Source of the DNA: Devosia yakushimensis
GTDB lineage: Bacteria; Pseudomonadota; Alphaproteobacteria; Rhizobiales; Devosiaceae
DNA length: 64,000 nt
NCBI RefSeq assembly: GCF_030159855.1
Contig: NZ_BSNG01000001.1
Span: forward strand, 2,604,001 to 2,668,000
Direction of reading: 5' to 3'
The notes under the pieces are model-generated. The model was not told the origin of the DNA, did no database searches, and saw only the letters and a program-made list of their open reading frames with translations. Of this stretch, positions 34,466-43,044 are shown piece after piece. A program made the translations under genes and the position numbers. Positions within the stretch are counted from its first letter, which is position 1; every line of letters begins with the position of its first letter.

Positions 34466-36034
34466 CTATTGCGCGGCGCCGTATTGGCGGTCATAGGCGG
34501 CCTGCATGACCTCAATGACCTGATCGTAACCCATATCGGTCAGGCGCTGCCTGTAGGCGTCCCAGCCGGTATTGATGTCCTGGGCGCCCAGCACCCAGGT
34601 CTGCTGCATTTCGGTCATGTAGGTGAGCAAGCTGGGCCAGTAGCGATCATAGATCGCCTTTTCCTCGGCATTGAGCGCGACGCCCAGGAATTCATCCTTG
34701 AGGCAGTTGCACTCCTCGTACATGGCGATGCCGTCGAGTGCGATCTCGTTGGTCCATTGCCGCTCATATTCATAGTCCATCCAATAGCCGCGCGGGACTT
34801 GCGCACCCACGGCCCAAAGCTGGGCATTGACCGGCTCGCCATTGGTCAGCAGTTCTTCTTTGAACTGCGGCTTGCCGTCGACTATGTCGTAGGTCAGCCC
34901 TTCGACGCCGAAGTTGGACATGATCCGGCCCTGTTCGGAAAACCAGAAGTCGAAATATTTGATGGTTTCGACCGGATGTTCATTGGTGACCGAAATGGCC
35001 CAGCCGGCGGGCTGCACCTGCTGGCGGCGCGCATCCTCGAAGCGGTCGCCCGATACGGTCTTGGGCGGCAGCATGGGAACGAAGTTGAAGCCCTCAATGG
35101 TGGGGCGCAGAGCGTCATTATAGGTGGCAGTGCTGGCGAACCAGTCATGCATCATGCCGCCCAGATTGTTGCCGAGCAGGAATTCGCGCGAGCGGGAGCC
35201 CCGAGTGAAGATTTCCTTGTCGATCAGCCCTTCCTTGTACCACTGGGCGATGTTGGAAATGCCGGTCTTGTAGTTTTCCTCGGCCCAAGGGTGACGTACC
35301 TTGCCATCATAGGTGGCAAAATCGCCGTAGCGTTCGGAGCCCGAGACACGGGCATCCCACAGGTTGATCAGGCGGACCGCATCCACCACGTCGCGGGCAA
35401 AGTATGGAACTTCGTCCTTCTGGCCATTGCCATTGGGGTCCTGGTCGCGGAAGGCCTTGAGGACTTCATAGACTTCCTCGGGCGTTTCCGGCTGTTCGAG
35501 ACCGAGCTTGTCGAGCCAATCCTGGCGGATGAACCAGCCGCGCGAGAATTTCCCGTCGGGCACATAGGGAATGTAATAGAGATTGCCGTCAGGCCCCGAG
35601 ATCGATGCCTTGATTTCGGGATGGCTATCGAAGAACGCCTTGAGGTTTGGCGCGTGCTCTTCGATCAGGTCGTTGAGCGGCACGAAAGCGCCTTCGAGTC
35701 CGTAGCGGATGAAATCATCCTTGAGCCCGCCCGAGGCGTCGCCGCCCACAATGTCAGGCAGATTGCCGGAAGCGATCAGCAGGTTGAACGCATCGCGGCT
35801 ACTGGTCGTCGCCAGCGAGGCCACATTGCGCACGTGGATATTGGTGAGTTCGGCCGCCTTCTGCTCCACCGGCCAGTCTTGCGTGTAGACGTATTTGTCG
35901 CGGAAGTGGAAGTGGATGGTGAGCTCGAGCGGCTCCTCGGTGATCTTGGGCGCCTCCTGGGCCCATGCCATATTTGGCATGGTCAGGGCCGTCGCGATCG
36001 CAATGCTCGACACGCCTTTCAGAAATGCTTTCAC
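34466..36034 (-). CDS. algQ: Alginate-binding ABC transporter solute-binding protein (AlgQ-like)
   Basis: The protein is 522 residues with a signal peptide ending near MAWAQ. The mature part resembles Sphingomonas A1 AlgQ1/AlgQ2 throughout: LELTIHFHFRDKYVY, the calcium loop DPNGNGQKDEVP, HDWFAST and WAISVTNEHPVETIKYFDFW. These family-1 proteins bind alginate oligo- or polysaccharide in the periplasm. It is followed by the PL15 lyase gene and preceded by two permease genes, matching the known AlgQ/M1/M2/S transporter. Confidence 0.92.
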   Translation of the reverse strand: MKAFLKGVSSIAIATALTMPNMAWAQEAPKITEEPLELTIHFHFRDKYVYTQDWPVEQKAAELTNIHVRNVASLATTSSRDAFNLLIASGNLPDIVGGDASGGLKDDFIRYGLEGAFVPLNDLIEEHAPNLKAFFDSHPEIKASISGPDGNLYYIPYVPDGKFSRGWFIRQDWLDKLGLEQPETPEEVYEVLKAFRDQDPNGNGQKDEVPYFARDVVDAVRLINLWDARVSGSERYGDFATYDGKVRHPWAEENYKTGISNIAQWYKEGLIDKEIFTRGSRSREFLLGNNLGGMMHDWFASTATYNDALRPTIEGFNFVPMLPPKTVSGDRFEDARRQQVQPAGWAISVTNEHPVETIKYFDFWFSEQGRIMSNFGVEGLTYDIVDGKPQFKEELLTNGEPVNAQLWAVGAQVPRGYWMDYEYERQWTNEIALDGIAMYEECNCLKDEFLGVALNAEEKAIYDRYWPSLLTYMTEMQQTWVLGAQDINTGWDAYRQRLTDMGYDQVIEVMQAAYDRQYGAAQ

Positions 36035-36060
36035 AGGTTTCCTCCCTTGTGGTGCAGCGA

Positions 36061-36942
36061 TTATTCTTTGACCCCGCCCAGCAGGATGCCTTTGGTGAAA
36101 TAGCGCTGGGCGTATGGGTAGATGATGAGAACGGGGATGATCGAGGCGACCATGATGGCGGCCGTCACCGTCTCAAATGAGTACTGTGCGTTGAGCAGGC
36201 TCGAGGCGAATTCGTCGTTGGAATTGAGGTCGACGATGACGCGCTTGAGATAGACTTGCAGCGGGATTTTCTCTTCGCCGCGCAGCAGCACCATGGCCCA
36301 GAAATAGCCGTTCCAGCGCGAGACGATGCAGAACAGCGCCACGGTCACGATGGCCGGCTTGGAGAGGGGAATGAACACCTTCCACAGCAGCTGGATTTCG
36401 CTGGCGCCATCCATCTTGGCCGCTTCCTCGAACGACTTGGGCACCGCTTCGAAGAAGTTGCGCAGCAGGATGACGTTGAAGGCGTTGCAGGCAAAGCCGA
36501 TGATGATGCCAAAGCGGCTGTCGAGCAGCCCCAGATCCCGCATATTGAGGAAGAAGGGGATCATGCCGGCGTTGAACCAGAGCGTGAAAGCAATGGCGAT
36601 ATTGAAGAAGGTGCGGCCGCGCAGGCGCTTGCGGGAGAGCGCGTAAGCGCCCGGGATCATGATGGCGAGGCTCATCAAGGTCCCGCCGAAGGTGTAGATG
36701 AAGGTATTGCCATAGGCGACCCAGAACATCTTGTCCGACAGCACCCGCTCATAGGCGGCCAGCGTCAACTGCACCGGGAAGAGCGTCACCTTGCCCGAGG
36801 TCACCGCGGCGCCCGAGGATACCGACACCGCCAGGATGTAGATGAAGGGATAAAGCGTTGAGAGCACGAACAGGGTCAGCAGGACCGCATTGGCCCAGCC
36901 AAAGATCTTGTCGCCGCGCGAATAGAGATTGAAGGCTGTCAT
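36061..36942 (-). CDS. algM2: Alginate ABC transporter permease (AlgM2/LplC type)
   Basis: The protein is 293 residues with six predicted helices and the EAA motif FEEAAKMDGASEIQLLWKV. The C-terminus TKGILLGGVKE is typical of LplC/AlgM2 permeases. It lies 12 bp downstream of the partner permease gene. With 36954-38997 it forms the membrane complex for alginate uptake. The M2 label rests on family type and gene order. Confidence 0.88.
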   Translation of the reverse strand: MTAFNLYSRGDKIFGWANAVLLTLFVLSTLYPFIYILAVSVSSGAAVTSGKVTLFPVQLTLAAYERVLSDKMFWVAYGNTFIYTFGGTLMSLAIMIPGAYALSRKRLRGRTFFNIAIAFTLWFNAGMIPFFLNMRDLGLLDSRFGIIIGFACNAFNVILLRNFFEAVPKSFEEAAKMDGASEIQLLWKVFIPLSKPAIVTVALFCIVSRWNGYFWAMVLLRGEEKIPLQVYLKRVIVDLNSNDEFASSLLNAQYSFETVTAAIMVASIIPVLIIYPYAQRYFTKGILLGGVKE

Positions 36943-36953
36943 TTAGCTTCTCC

Positions 36954-37883
36954 TCACCACAGCGAAGTCGATGAGACCTTCCGGCTGATCCGGTTGGCCG
37001 AGTAGACGAGGACGAAGGCGATGACGGCGTTGAAGAGGCCCGCAGCCGTTGCAAGGTCGTATTGGGTGCCCTGCAGGCCGGTGCGGTAGATGAAGGTGGA
37101 GACCACGTCGGCCGTTTCGTAGGTCGAGGGCTGGTAGAGCAGGATGATGTATTCAAAGCCCACCTCGACCAGATTGCCGATGCGGATGATCAGCATGATG
37201 ATGATGGTGGGCAGGATGCAGGGCAGCGTGATGCGCCACATCATCTGCCAGCGCGAGGCGCCGTCGACCCGGGCGCTTTCGTAAAGCGTCGGGCTCACGC
37301 CGGCGATGGCCGCCAGATAGACGATGGATTCAAAGCCCGCTTCCTTCCAGATGCTCGAGCCGATGAAGACGGGCCGAAACCATTCGGGCTGGGTCAGGAA
37401 ATAGATGGGTTCGAGCCCCATCCATTTTAGGAAGATGTTGATGACGCCGGTCGAAGGCGACAGGAAATTGATGACGATACCGGCAACGATCACCACCGAG
37501 ATGAAGTGGGGCAGATAGACCACGGTCTGCGCCCAGCGCCGCGCCACCGCGCTTTGCACTTCATTGAACATCAGCGCCAGGATGATCGGCACCGGAAAGG
37601 CAAAGATCAGGCCGAGCGAAGAGATGATGATGGTGTTGAAGAAGGAGCGAATGAACAGGCCATTGTTGAACAGCTCCTGGAAATGGGCGAAGCCGACCCA
37701 GGGGCTGGCATCAATGCCGCGGAAGATAGAGAAATCCTTGAAGGCGATCTGCAGCCCATGCATGGGTTTGTACAAAAACAGCGCGAACCAGATGACCATG
37801 GGCGCTAGCAGCAGATAAAGCTGCCAGTCGCGCCTCAGGTCTTCGCCCAGCGTGCGCAGATATTGGCGGAAGCCTTTGTCCAT
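36954..37883 (-). CDS. algM1: Alginate ABC transporter permease (AlgM1/LplB type)
   Basis: The protein is 309 residues from ATG 37883. An N-terminal cytoplasmic segment precedes LLLAPMVIWFALFLYKPM. It has the LplB-type IAFKDFSIFRGI segment and the EAA loop YESARVDGASRWQMMWRI. A longer frame extending upstream would run back through the ATPase gene and is rejected. It partners AlgM2. Confidence 0.88.
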   Translation of the reverse strand: MDKGFRQYLRTLGEDLRRDWQLYLLLAPMVIWFALFLYKPMHGLQIAFKDFSIFRGIDASPWVGFAHFQELFNNGLFIRSFFNTIIISSLGLIFAFPVPIILALMFNEVQSAVARRWAQTVVYLPHFISVVIVAGIVINFLSPSTGVINIFLKWMGLEPIYFLTQPEWFRPVFIGSSIWKEAGFESIVYLAAIAGVSPTLYESARVDGASRWQMMWRITLPCILPTIIIMLIIRIGNLVEVGFEYIILLYQPSTYETADVVSTFIYRTGLQGTQYDLATAAGLFNAVIAFVLVYSANRISRKVSSTSLW

Positions 37884-37893
37884 CGCCCTGCCC

Positions 37894-38997
37894 TCACGCC
37901 ACGGTCTTGAGGGTACGGCCGGTTTCTGCGTCAAACACATGCATGCGGGACGTATCGATCCCCAGCCGCCGGACATCGGACAGGTCATGCACGGCCGATA
38001 GCGTCTCGGCCTTGGCGATGAAGGGATGGTCATCGACCCGGCCATGCAGCAGCGCTTCGGCACCCAGCGGCTCAACCAGATCGATGGCGCAATCGATGGC
38101 TTCGGCCGCCCCCGCGACATCGACCAGCATGGCCTCTGGTCGGATGCCGAGCTTGACGGACTGACCATCGCGGGCATGGCGGGCAAAGGCCTCGGGAATG
38201 GCAAGGCTCTGGCCGGCACCACCGGCGATCACGCCACGCGTCTTGCCATCGGCCACCGATATGGTGGCATCGATCAGGTTCATCGGTGGGGAGCCGATAA
38301 AGCCGGCAACGAAGGTATTGGCCGGTTCGAGAAACACTTCCATGGGCGAGCCGACCTGCTCGATATGGCCGTTATTCATGATGACTATGCGATCGGCCAG
38401 CGTCATGGCTTCGACCTGATCATGCGTCACATAGATGCTGGTGGCTTCCATGCGCCGGTGCAGCCGCTTGATCTCGGCGCGCATATGGGTGCGCAGCTTG
38501 GCATCAAGGTTGGATAGCGGCTCGTCGAACAGGAAGACCTTGGGCTTGCGCACAATGGCGCGGCCCATAGCAACGCGCTGGCGTTGGCCGCCGGAAAGAT
38601 CGGCCGGCTTGCGCTTGAGATAGTCGGTCAGCCCCAAAATCTGGGCTGCTTCGGTTACCGCTCGATTGACCACTTCTTTCTTTTCGCGCCGCACGCGCAG
38701 GCCGAAGGCAATGTTTTCGGCCACGTCGAGATGGGGATAGAGCGCATAGTTCTGAAATACCATGGCCACGTCGCGATCCTTGGGCGCGACCTTGTTGACC
38801 TCGCGTCCGCCGATGGAAACCGTGCCGCCGGATATATCCTCAAGGCCCGCCACCATGCGCAAGGTGGTCGACTTGCCGCAGCCGGATGGGCCGACCAGCA
38901 CCACGAATTCCTTAGGCTGGATGGAGAGGTTGATGCCATGCACCACCTCCAGCGCGCCGTAGCGCTTGACGACGTCACTGATCTCGACTGCGGACAT
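37894..38997 (-). CDS. algS: Alginate ABC transporter ATP-binding protein (AlgS/MsmX type)
   Basis: The protein is 367 residues with Walker A GPSGCGKST, signature LSGGQRQRVAMGRA and Walker B VFLFDEPLSNLD. An OB/TOBE regulatory domain fills the last 130 residues with LGIRPEAM. This is the carbohydrate-importer class. Start is ATG 38997. It is the first transporter gene after the GntR gene. Such ATPases can serve more than one importer. Confidence 0.9.
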   Translation of the reverse strand: MSAVEISDVVKRYGALEVVHGINLSIQPKEFVVLVGPSGCGKSTTLRMVAGLEDISGGTVSIGGREVNKVAPKDRDVAMVFQNYALYPHLDVAENIAFGLRVRREKKEVVNRAVTEAAQILGLTDYLKRKPADLSGGQRQRVAMGRAIVRKPKVFLFDEPLSNLDAKLRTHMRAEIKRLHRRMEATSIYVTHDQVEAMTLADRIVIMNNGHIEQVGSPMEVFLEPANTFVAGFIGSPPMNLIDATISVADGKTRGVIAGGAGQSLAIPEAFARHARDGQSVKLGIRPEAMLVDVAGAAEAIDCAIDLVEPLGAEALLHGRVDDHPFIAKAETLSAVHDLSDVRRLGIDTSRMHVFDAETGRTLKTVA

Positions 38998-39040
38998 GAA
39001 AAGGCTCCTCCTCAGGGCCTTGGAGACAAAGGGACAGCCG

Positions 39041-39832
39041 CTATTCGGCGACTGTCCTCGACGCTCGCGGAGCGCGTTTCTTGGGGACGCGGGTATTGAT
39101 CTGTTCGATATAGGCCCAGATTTTCGGGTTCTTGGAGAGCTCGGCGATCTTGGATTCGAGCGAACCCAGATGCTTGGCGACGGCCTCCCTTGCCGCCTCC
39201 ACATCCCCTGACTCGATCGCCGCAACGATGGCCTCGTGCTCACCGATCACCTGTTCGGTGCGGCGCACGGCAAAGACGCGCTTGAGATGGCGCATGCGGT
39301 CCATTTCGCCCTTGGCCTGGTTGACCACGCCCCAGGCGCCGGGCAGCCGCGCAGCGGCGAAAATGGTGCGGTGGAATTCCTCGTCGAGCAGGAAGAAGTC
39401 GGTGAAGGCCTCGTCCTCGGCGGCGATACGCTGTTCGGCAAGACAGGTTTTGAGTCGGGCAATATCTTCAAAGCTATGACGCTTGGTGGCCTCGACAACC
39501 GCACCCTCTTCGAGCTTGAAGCGGATGAAGCAAGCTTCCATGTACCGCTGCACATCAATGGTCGCCACATAGGTTCCGCCCTGCGGCACTACGGTCACGA
39601 ACCCTTCTTCCGAGAGCCGGATGATGGCTTCACGCACGGGCGTCTTGCTGACCTGGAGCAGCGCCGCGATCTCTTTTTCCGACAAGGCTCTGCCTGGCAG
39701 AAGCCGCACTTCGACGATGAGCTTGCGGAGCAAGCCATAGATGCGATTGGCCATGTTTCCAGCCGAAGGAAGCTCGTCCGAACGCACCAGTTCTGGCAGA
39801 GGCAGCGATGGAAATTCACTCGTAGGAGACAT
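39041..39832 (-). CDS. GntR-family (FCD) regulator of the alginate locus
   Basis: The protein is 263 residues. The winged helix (about 28-92) contains ALSEKEIAALLQVSKTPVREA; the FCD domain follows, with the metal/ligand histidines in LDEEFHRTIF and GEHEAIV. It is the first gene of the minus-strand alginate operon, 43 bp before algS. An imperfect palindrome overlaps its start codon, suggesting autoregulation. The likely effector is an alginate breakdown product such as KDG or DEH. Confidence 0.87.
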   Translation of the reverse strand: MSPTSEFPSLPLPELVRSDELPSAGNMANRIYGLLRKLIVEVRLLPGRALSEKEIAALLQVSKTPVREAIIRLSEEGFVTVVPQGGTYVATIDVQRYMEACFIRFKLEEGAVVEATKRHSFEDIARLKTCLAEQRIAAEDEAFTDFFLLDEEFHRTIFAAARLPGAWGVVNQAKGEMDRMRHLKRVFAVRRTEQVIGEHEAIVAAIESGDVEAAREAVAKHLGSLESKIAELSKNPKIWAYIEQINTRVPKKRAPRASRTVAE

Positions 39833-39871
39833 ATCAATTAGCCAACTGAGATATTAGTTAGTGAATTGATA
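39832..39871. promoter_or_regulatory. Candidate operator at the alginate operon start
   Basis: TATCAATT (39832-39839) and AATTGATA (39864-39871) are perfect inverted arms. Inside them AACT and AGTT (39844-39859) form a second inverted pair with nearly the same centre. The imperfect palindrome overlaps the GntR start codon. The composition is unusually A+T-rich for the region. I infer binding by the adjacent GntR protein. Confidence 0.55.
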
Positions 39872-40067
39872 CGTCTGTCCTGATGGGAATGTCAACGTCC
39901 ACGGCAAACTAATTCGCCAACGTGGAGCGCAGCCCGTAGCCGGGATGGTTTGCAAAAATCTTATTCTGGGATCGCCCGGGCAATAGTTGATAGGCGGTAA
40001 CCAACGCAATCAAGCATGGCACGGCCAGAACGATCCGCATTCAGGGACAATCCGATGCCAATGGTGC

Positions 40068-40232
40068 CGCATCACCATCGGTAATGACGCCGCCGGTGAC
40101 GAAGAAATCGGGTCCGGCCACGGACTCAACAACATGCGCCGCCGCGCCGAGGCGCTTGGCGGCCGGGTCCAGTTCTAGCGAGGCGCCAGCCAAGCCGCCT
40201 TGACGCTTAACCTGGTCCGGCAAACTCTAGGC
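40068..40232 (+). pseudogene. Relic of a sensor histidine kinase C-terminus
   Basis: The frame reads ITIGNDAAGDEEI, then GSGHGLNNMRRRAEALGG, the G-box of NarX/DegS-type HATPase_c domains. A TAG stop at 40176-40178 interrupts it, after which the frame continues as ASQAALTLNLV, plausibly the domain's last strand. No kinase body precedes it: 39872-40067 shows nothing recognisable. It is best read as a deletion remnant. Confidence 0.6.
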
Positions 40233-40668
40233 CGGTCAGATATTGTCGGCTGGCGCTGAGATCGGTCAGTACGCTTGCTCCGTTGCGCGGATCTCGCTCC
40301 TGCTCGATGGTGATGTAGCCGGCATAACCGATTTCGATCAGCAGATCGCGGATCGCGGGATAGTCGATATTGCCGCGCCCTATGGGGCACATGACCCCCT
40401 GCCCGCATGCATCGAAGAAGCGGATGCGCTGCTGCATGGTCCGGTCATAGACAGCAGGATCGATATCCTTGAAATGGATATAATCCAGCCGGCCGGCATA
40501 ACGCCGCAGGGTCTCGACGGGGTCCATTCCCGAATAGGCCGTATGGCCGGTATCGAGGCAAAGTCCGGCGACATCGGCGGGAATATCCTCCACCAGCTTT
40601 GCAATCTCGTCGGCGAACTCGATATAGCCGCCGGCATGCGGGTGGATAGTGGCTTGTGAGGCTGGCAT
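40207..40668 (-). pseudogene. N-terminally truncated sugar phosphate isomerase/epimerase (IolE-like)
   Basis: The 153 residues correspond to the C-terminal half of a xylose-isomerase-like TIM barrel: TIHPHAGGYIEF, AGLCLDTGHTAYSG, RLDYIHFKDID and GYAGYITIEQERDP. The first roughly 130 residues of the family are missing, and upstream sequence is taken by ogt within 12 bp. The N-terminal MPAS is probably a chance start at the break. It may be inactive. Confidence 0.7.
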
Positions 40669-40679
40669 GCGACCATTGC

Positions 40680-41204
40680 CTATTTAGGGCCGTCTGAGAA
40701 TGTCCGGCCTTGCACAAAACTGCCCTCGATACGCAGCAGCGCTTCCTTGCGCGCAATGCCGCCGCCATAGCCGGTCAGGTCACCGTTTGCGCCGATGACG
40801 CGGTGGCACGGAACAATTATCGAAAGTGGATTGATCGCATTGGCCCGCCCTATAGCGCGGGCGGAGGTCGGTCGGTCTAGTCGCTTCGCAAGCGTGCCAT
40901 AGGTGACTGTTGTTCCGAACGGCACCTGGACAAGTGCCGCCCAGGCCCTATGGAGGAAGGCGCTTCCCGGAGGCGCAAGGGGTAGAGAGAAAACACGCCG
41001 TTCGCCGGCGAAGTACTCCCCGATCTGTATGGCTATCTCGGCAACCGCATCGTCATCGCGTGCTGTACGAGCGTTCATCTCTTCTCGATCGATCCTGTAA
41101 TCATCTTCGAAATCGAGCCTGACCATGCCTCCGGCAGCATTAACGATGGCGATCATTAGGCCAAGCGGCGTGTGGATATGGCCCGCGCGCAAATGCTCAT
41201 TCAT
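40680..41204 (-). CDS. ogt: Methylated-DNA-[protein]-cysteine S-methyltransferase
   Basis: The protein is 174 residues. The suicidal active site is IVPCHRVIG, followed by GYGGG; the helix-turn-helix arginine-finger segment is TSARAIGRANAINP. It has no AdaA-like domain, so it is an Ogt-type repair protein for O6-alkylguanine. Its start overlaps the flavin reductase stop by 8 bp, so repair is expressed with two flavin enzymes, an unusual pairing. Confidence 0.92.
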   Translation of the reverse strand: MNEHLRAGHIHTPLGLMIAIVNAAGGMVRLDFEDDYRIDREEMNARTARDDDAVAEIAIQIGEYFAGERRVFSLPLAPPGSAFLHRAWAALVQVPFGTTVTYGTLAKRLDRPTSARAIGRANAINPLSIIVPCHRVIGANGDLTGYGGGIARKEALLRIEGSFVQGRTFSDGPK

Positions 41205-41706
41205 GTCGACATACCTCCGTCACCAGCGACGTGAAGTGGCGCTGCCAGTAGATCAATGGCAACCCGATTTCGGTTTCGGTGTGGCCAACAATGGCGGTGA
41301 TCAGCACGTGATCGCCCAGCGGCAATTGATCGCGCACACTGCCTGTGGCCCAGGCCATTGCACTATCGAGACGAGGCAGCGCGCGCTCTTCACACCAGCG
41401 AGTCGTGGCGAAACGATCGATACCGGGCGTCGCGAACCGGAGAGCCACGTCCTCCTGTTCGACGCCAAGCACGTTGATTCCGATTTGGGCTCCGACTTTC
41501 AGCCGCCCGACAAGCCCAGCATCTTGTTTCAAGGCAAACATCAGCAATGGAGGGTTTAGCGAAAGAGCGCCGAGCGTGCCTATAGTAGCGCCATATCTTT
41601 GGGTCCCGCTGCCAACGGTAACGACCGCTACCGCCGTCGGGACAAGGGCGAACAGCGACTTGATCGTTTTATTGGCCGGGGTTGCCACTTCGTCTGATGT
41701 CACCAT
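41197..41706 (-). CDS. Flavin reductase (HpaC/DIM6-like, NADH:FMN)
   Basis: The protein is 169 residues with the flavin reductase domain: FALVPTAVAVVTVG, a YGATIGTLGALSLNPPLLMFAL core and GDHVLITAIVGH, and the typical INVLG segment. It supplies reduced flavin to two-component monooxygenases. It overlaps the luciferase-like gene upstream by 7 bp and ogt downstream by 8 bp. Confidence 0.88.
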   Translation of the reverse strand: MVTSDEVATPANKTIKSLFALVPTAVAVVTVGSGTQRYGATIGTLGALSLNPPLLMFALKQDAGLVGRLKVGAQIGINVLGVEQEDVALRFATPGIDRFATTRWCEERALPRLDSAMAWATGSVRDQLPLGDHVLITAIVGHTETEIGLPLIYWQRHFTSLVTEVCRHE

Positions 41707-42749
41707 ACCACCTCAAGTGGCCTGGGGCCCTCCAGCGACGGAAAATGCGGCAACACCTCCTCGGCAAGTTCCTGGATGATCTCGGCCGCAGGTCTGGCTG
41801 AAAACTGAATTCCAAGTGCCGCATGATTTACACCGGCATCACGCCACTCGCTAAGAAGATCGATCAGTCCCTTTCGGCCGGTCTGAAGGACAAAGCCCCC
41901 GCGAAGCGGCGTTCTGGGAAAGCTTGAATCATCGACGAGATCAAGCCATTCATTGGTCATGTGCGGACGAAACCCGTTGTCGGGTATCTGGTTGCGCCAG
42001 GCGCGGATGATCTGGGCAAGCCGCTTTGGTCCTTCGGGCGTGTGAGCCTGTTGCGGATAGGTCAGCCAGCCGTCGGCATGCTTTGCGATCCAATCTGAAG
42101 ACTGTCGGCTGGAACCCGTCACGATAAGCGGGATGGGCCCCGCTGCGGGTTTGGGCAGGAAGTGGGCACCCGAAATGGTGCCGAGGCGAGAATTGATGAC
42201 GGAATGCCCTGGTGCGGTGAGCTGCCGAAAATATGCCACCGTCTCGGCAAACCGCTCTCCTCGTTCGTCCATGTCCAGACCATAGGCCGGGAATTCGACG
42301 GGCCGATCGCCGGAAGCAATGCCGAGGACGAGGCGTCCACCAGACAGATGGTCGATCGTTGTAGCTGCCTTGGCGAGGTCGATCGGATGCCGCAGCGAGA
42401 ATATCGCGCTTCCCGTGGCCAGCGCTACTTTCTCCGTACGGGCAGCGAGGTAGGACAGGTAGCTGAACGGGTCAAAGATTTGCCCAGCGTCGCCAAAATT
42501 GGGATCAAACAGAGGCACATCACGGACCCAAACTGCCGCAAACCCTCGCCGATCGATGTCGGAAACCAGATCGGCCTGTCCTTGCAGGACCGTCATGTCG
42601 CCCTCATAGAAGCGCAGCGGCAAGAATATGCCTATGGTCAGTCGGCCTTGCCCAAACATCCGTCCATATCCCGGATGGCTCGAAAAGGCATCGGACGACC
42701 GCCCCGAAAGTGGCGTCGTGTCCTGGAGGCAGGAAGTCGCACCAGTCAT
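41700..42749 (-). CDS. LLM-class flavin-dependent monooxygenase
   Basis: The protein is 349 residues, a bacterial luciferase-like TIM barrel: GFAAVWVRDVP, FDPFSYLSYLAARTEKVALATG, ATTIDHLSGGRLVLGIASGD and IVTGSSRQSSDWIAKHADGW. AAGGAA precedes ATG 42749. With the adjacent flavin reductase it makes a two-component monooxygenase. The substrate is unknown. It diverges from a LysR gene that probably controls it. Confidence 0.88.
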   Translation of the reverse strand: MTGATSCLQDTTPLSGRSSDAFSSHPGYGRMFGQGRLTIGIFLPLRFYEGDMTVLQGQADLVSDIDRRGFAAVWVRDVPLFDPNFGDAGQIFDPFSYLSYLAARTEKVALATGSAIFSLRHPIDLAKAATTIDHLSGGRLVLGIASGDRPVEFPAYGLDMDERGERFAETVAYFRQLTAPGHSVINSRLGTISGAHFLPKPAAGPIPLIVTGSSRQSSDWIAKHADGWLTYPQQAHTPEGPKRLAQIIRAWRNQIPDNGFRPHMTNEWLDLVDDSSFPRTPLRGGFVLQTGRKGLIDLLSEWRDAGVNHAALGIQFSARPAAEIIQELAEEVLPHFPSLEGPRPLEVVW

Positions 42750-42964
42750 GAAAATTTCCTTATGTGGCCCGTTCCGCGGAATGCGATCCCGAAGCCGTTA
42801 GGCCAGGCGCCCATACAAGGATCGGCGTCGGCGGCGGCCGCAACATGCAGCCCTGACCGCGGCGAGTGAAACGATAAAAACTCCGCCAGTCGTTAGTTCA
42901 GCTAAATTCTTATCGACGCATCTAACCTTGTTTGATCGCGACGAGCGCACCATAATAGCAAGAA

Positions 42965-43005
42965 CAGATTGAAAATCTGACCAATTACGCCTAGTTTTGG
43001 GCGTA
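42965..43005. promoter_or_regulatory. Candidate LysR binding region
   Basis: Two inverted repeats lie side by side in the 295-bp divergent region: CAGATT-GAA-AATCTG (42965-42979) and TACGCC-N8-GGCGTA (42986-43005). The second has the spacing expected of a LysR recognition site, 40 bp before the LysR start. A 10-bp palindrome TTCCGCGGAA (42772-42781) lies near the monooxygenase start. Nothing else is recognised in 42782-42960. Confidence 0.5.
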
Positions 43006-43044
43006 TGTGATATTCAGAAATTCTACGTTCTTGATTGAGGGCCC

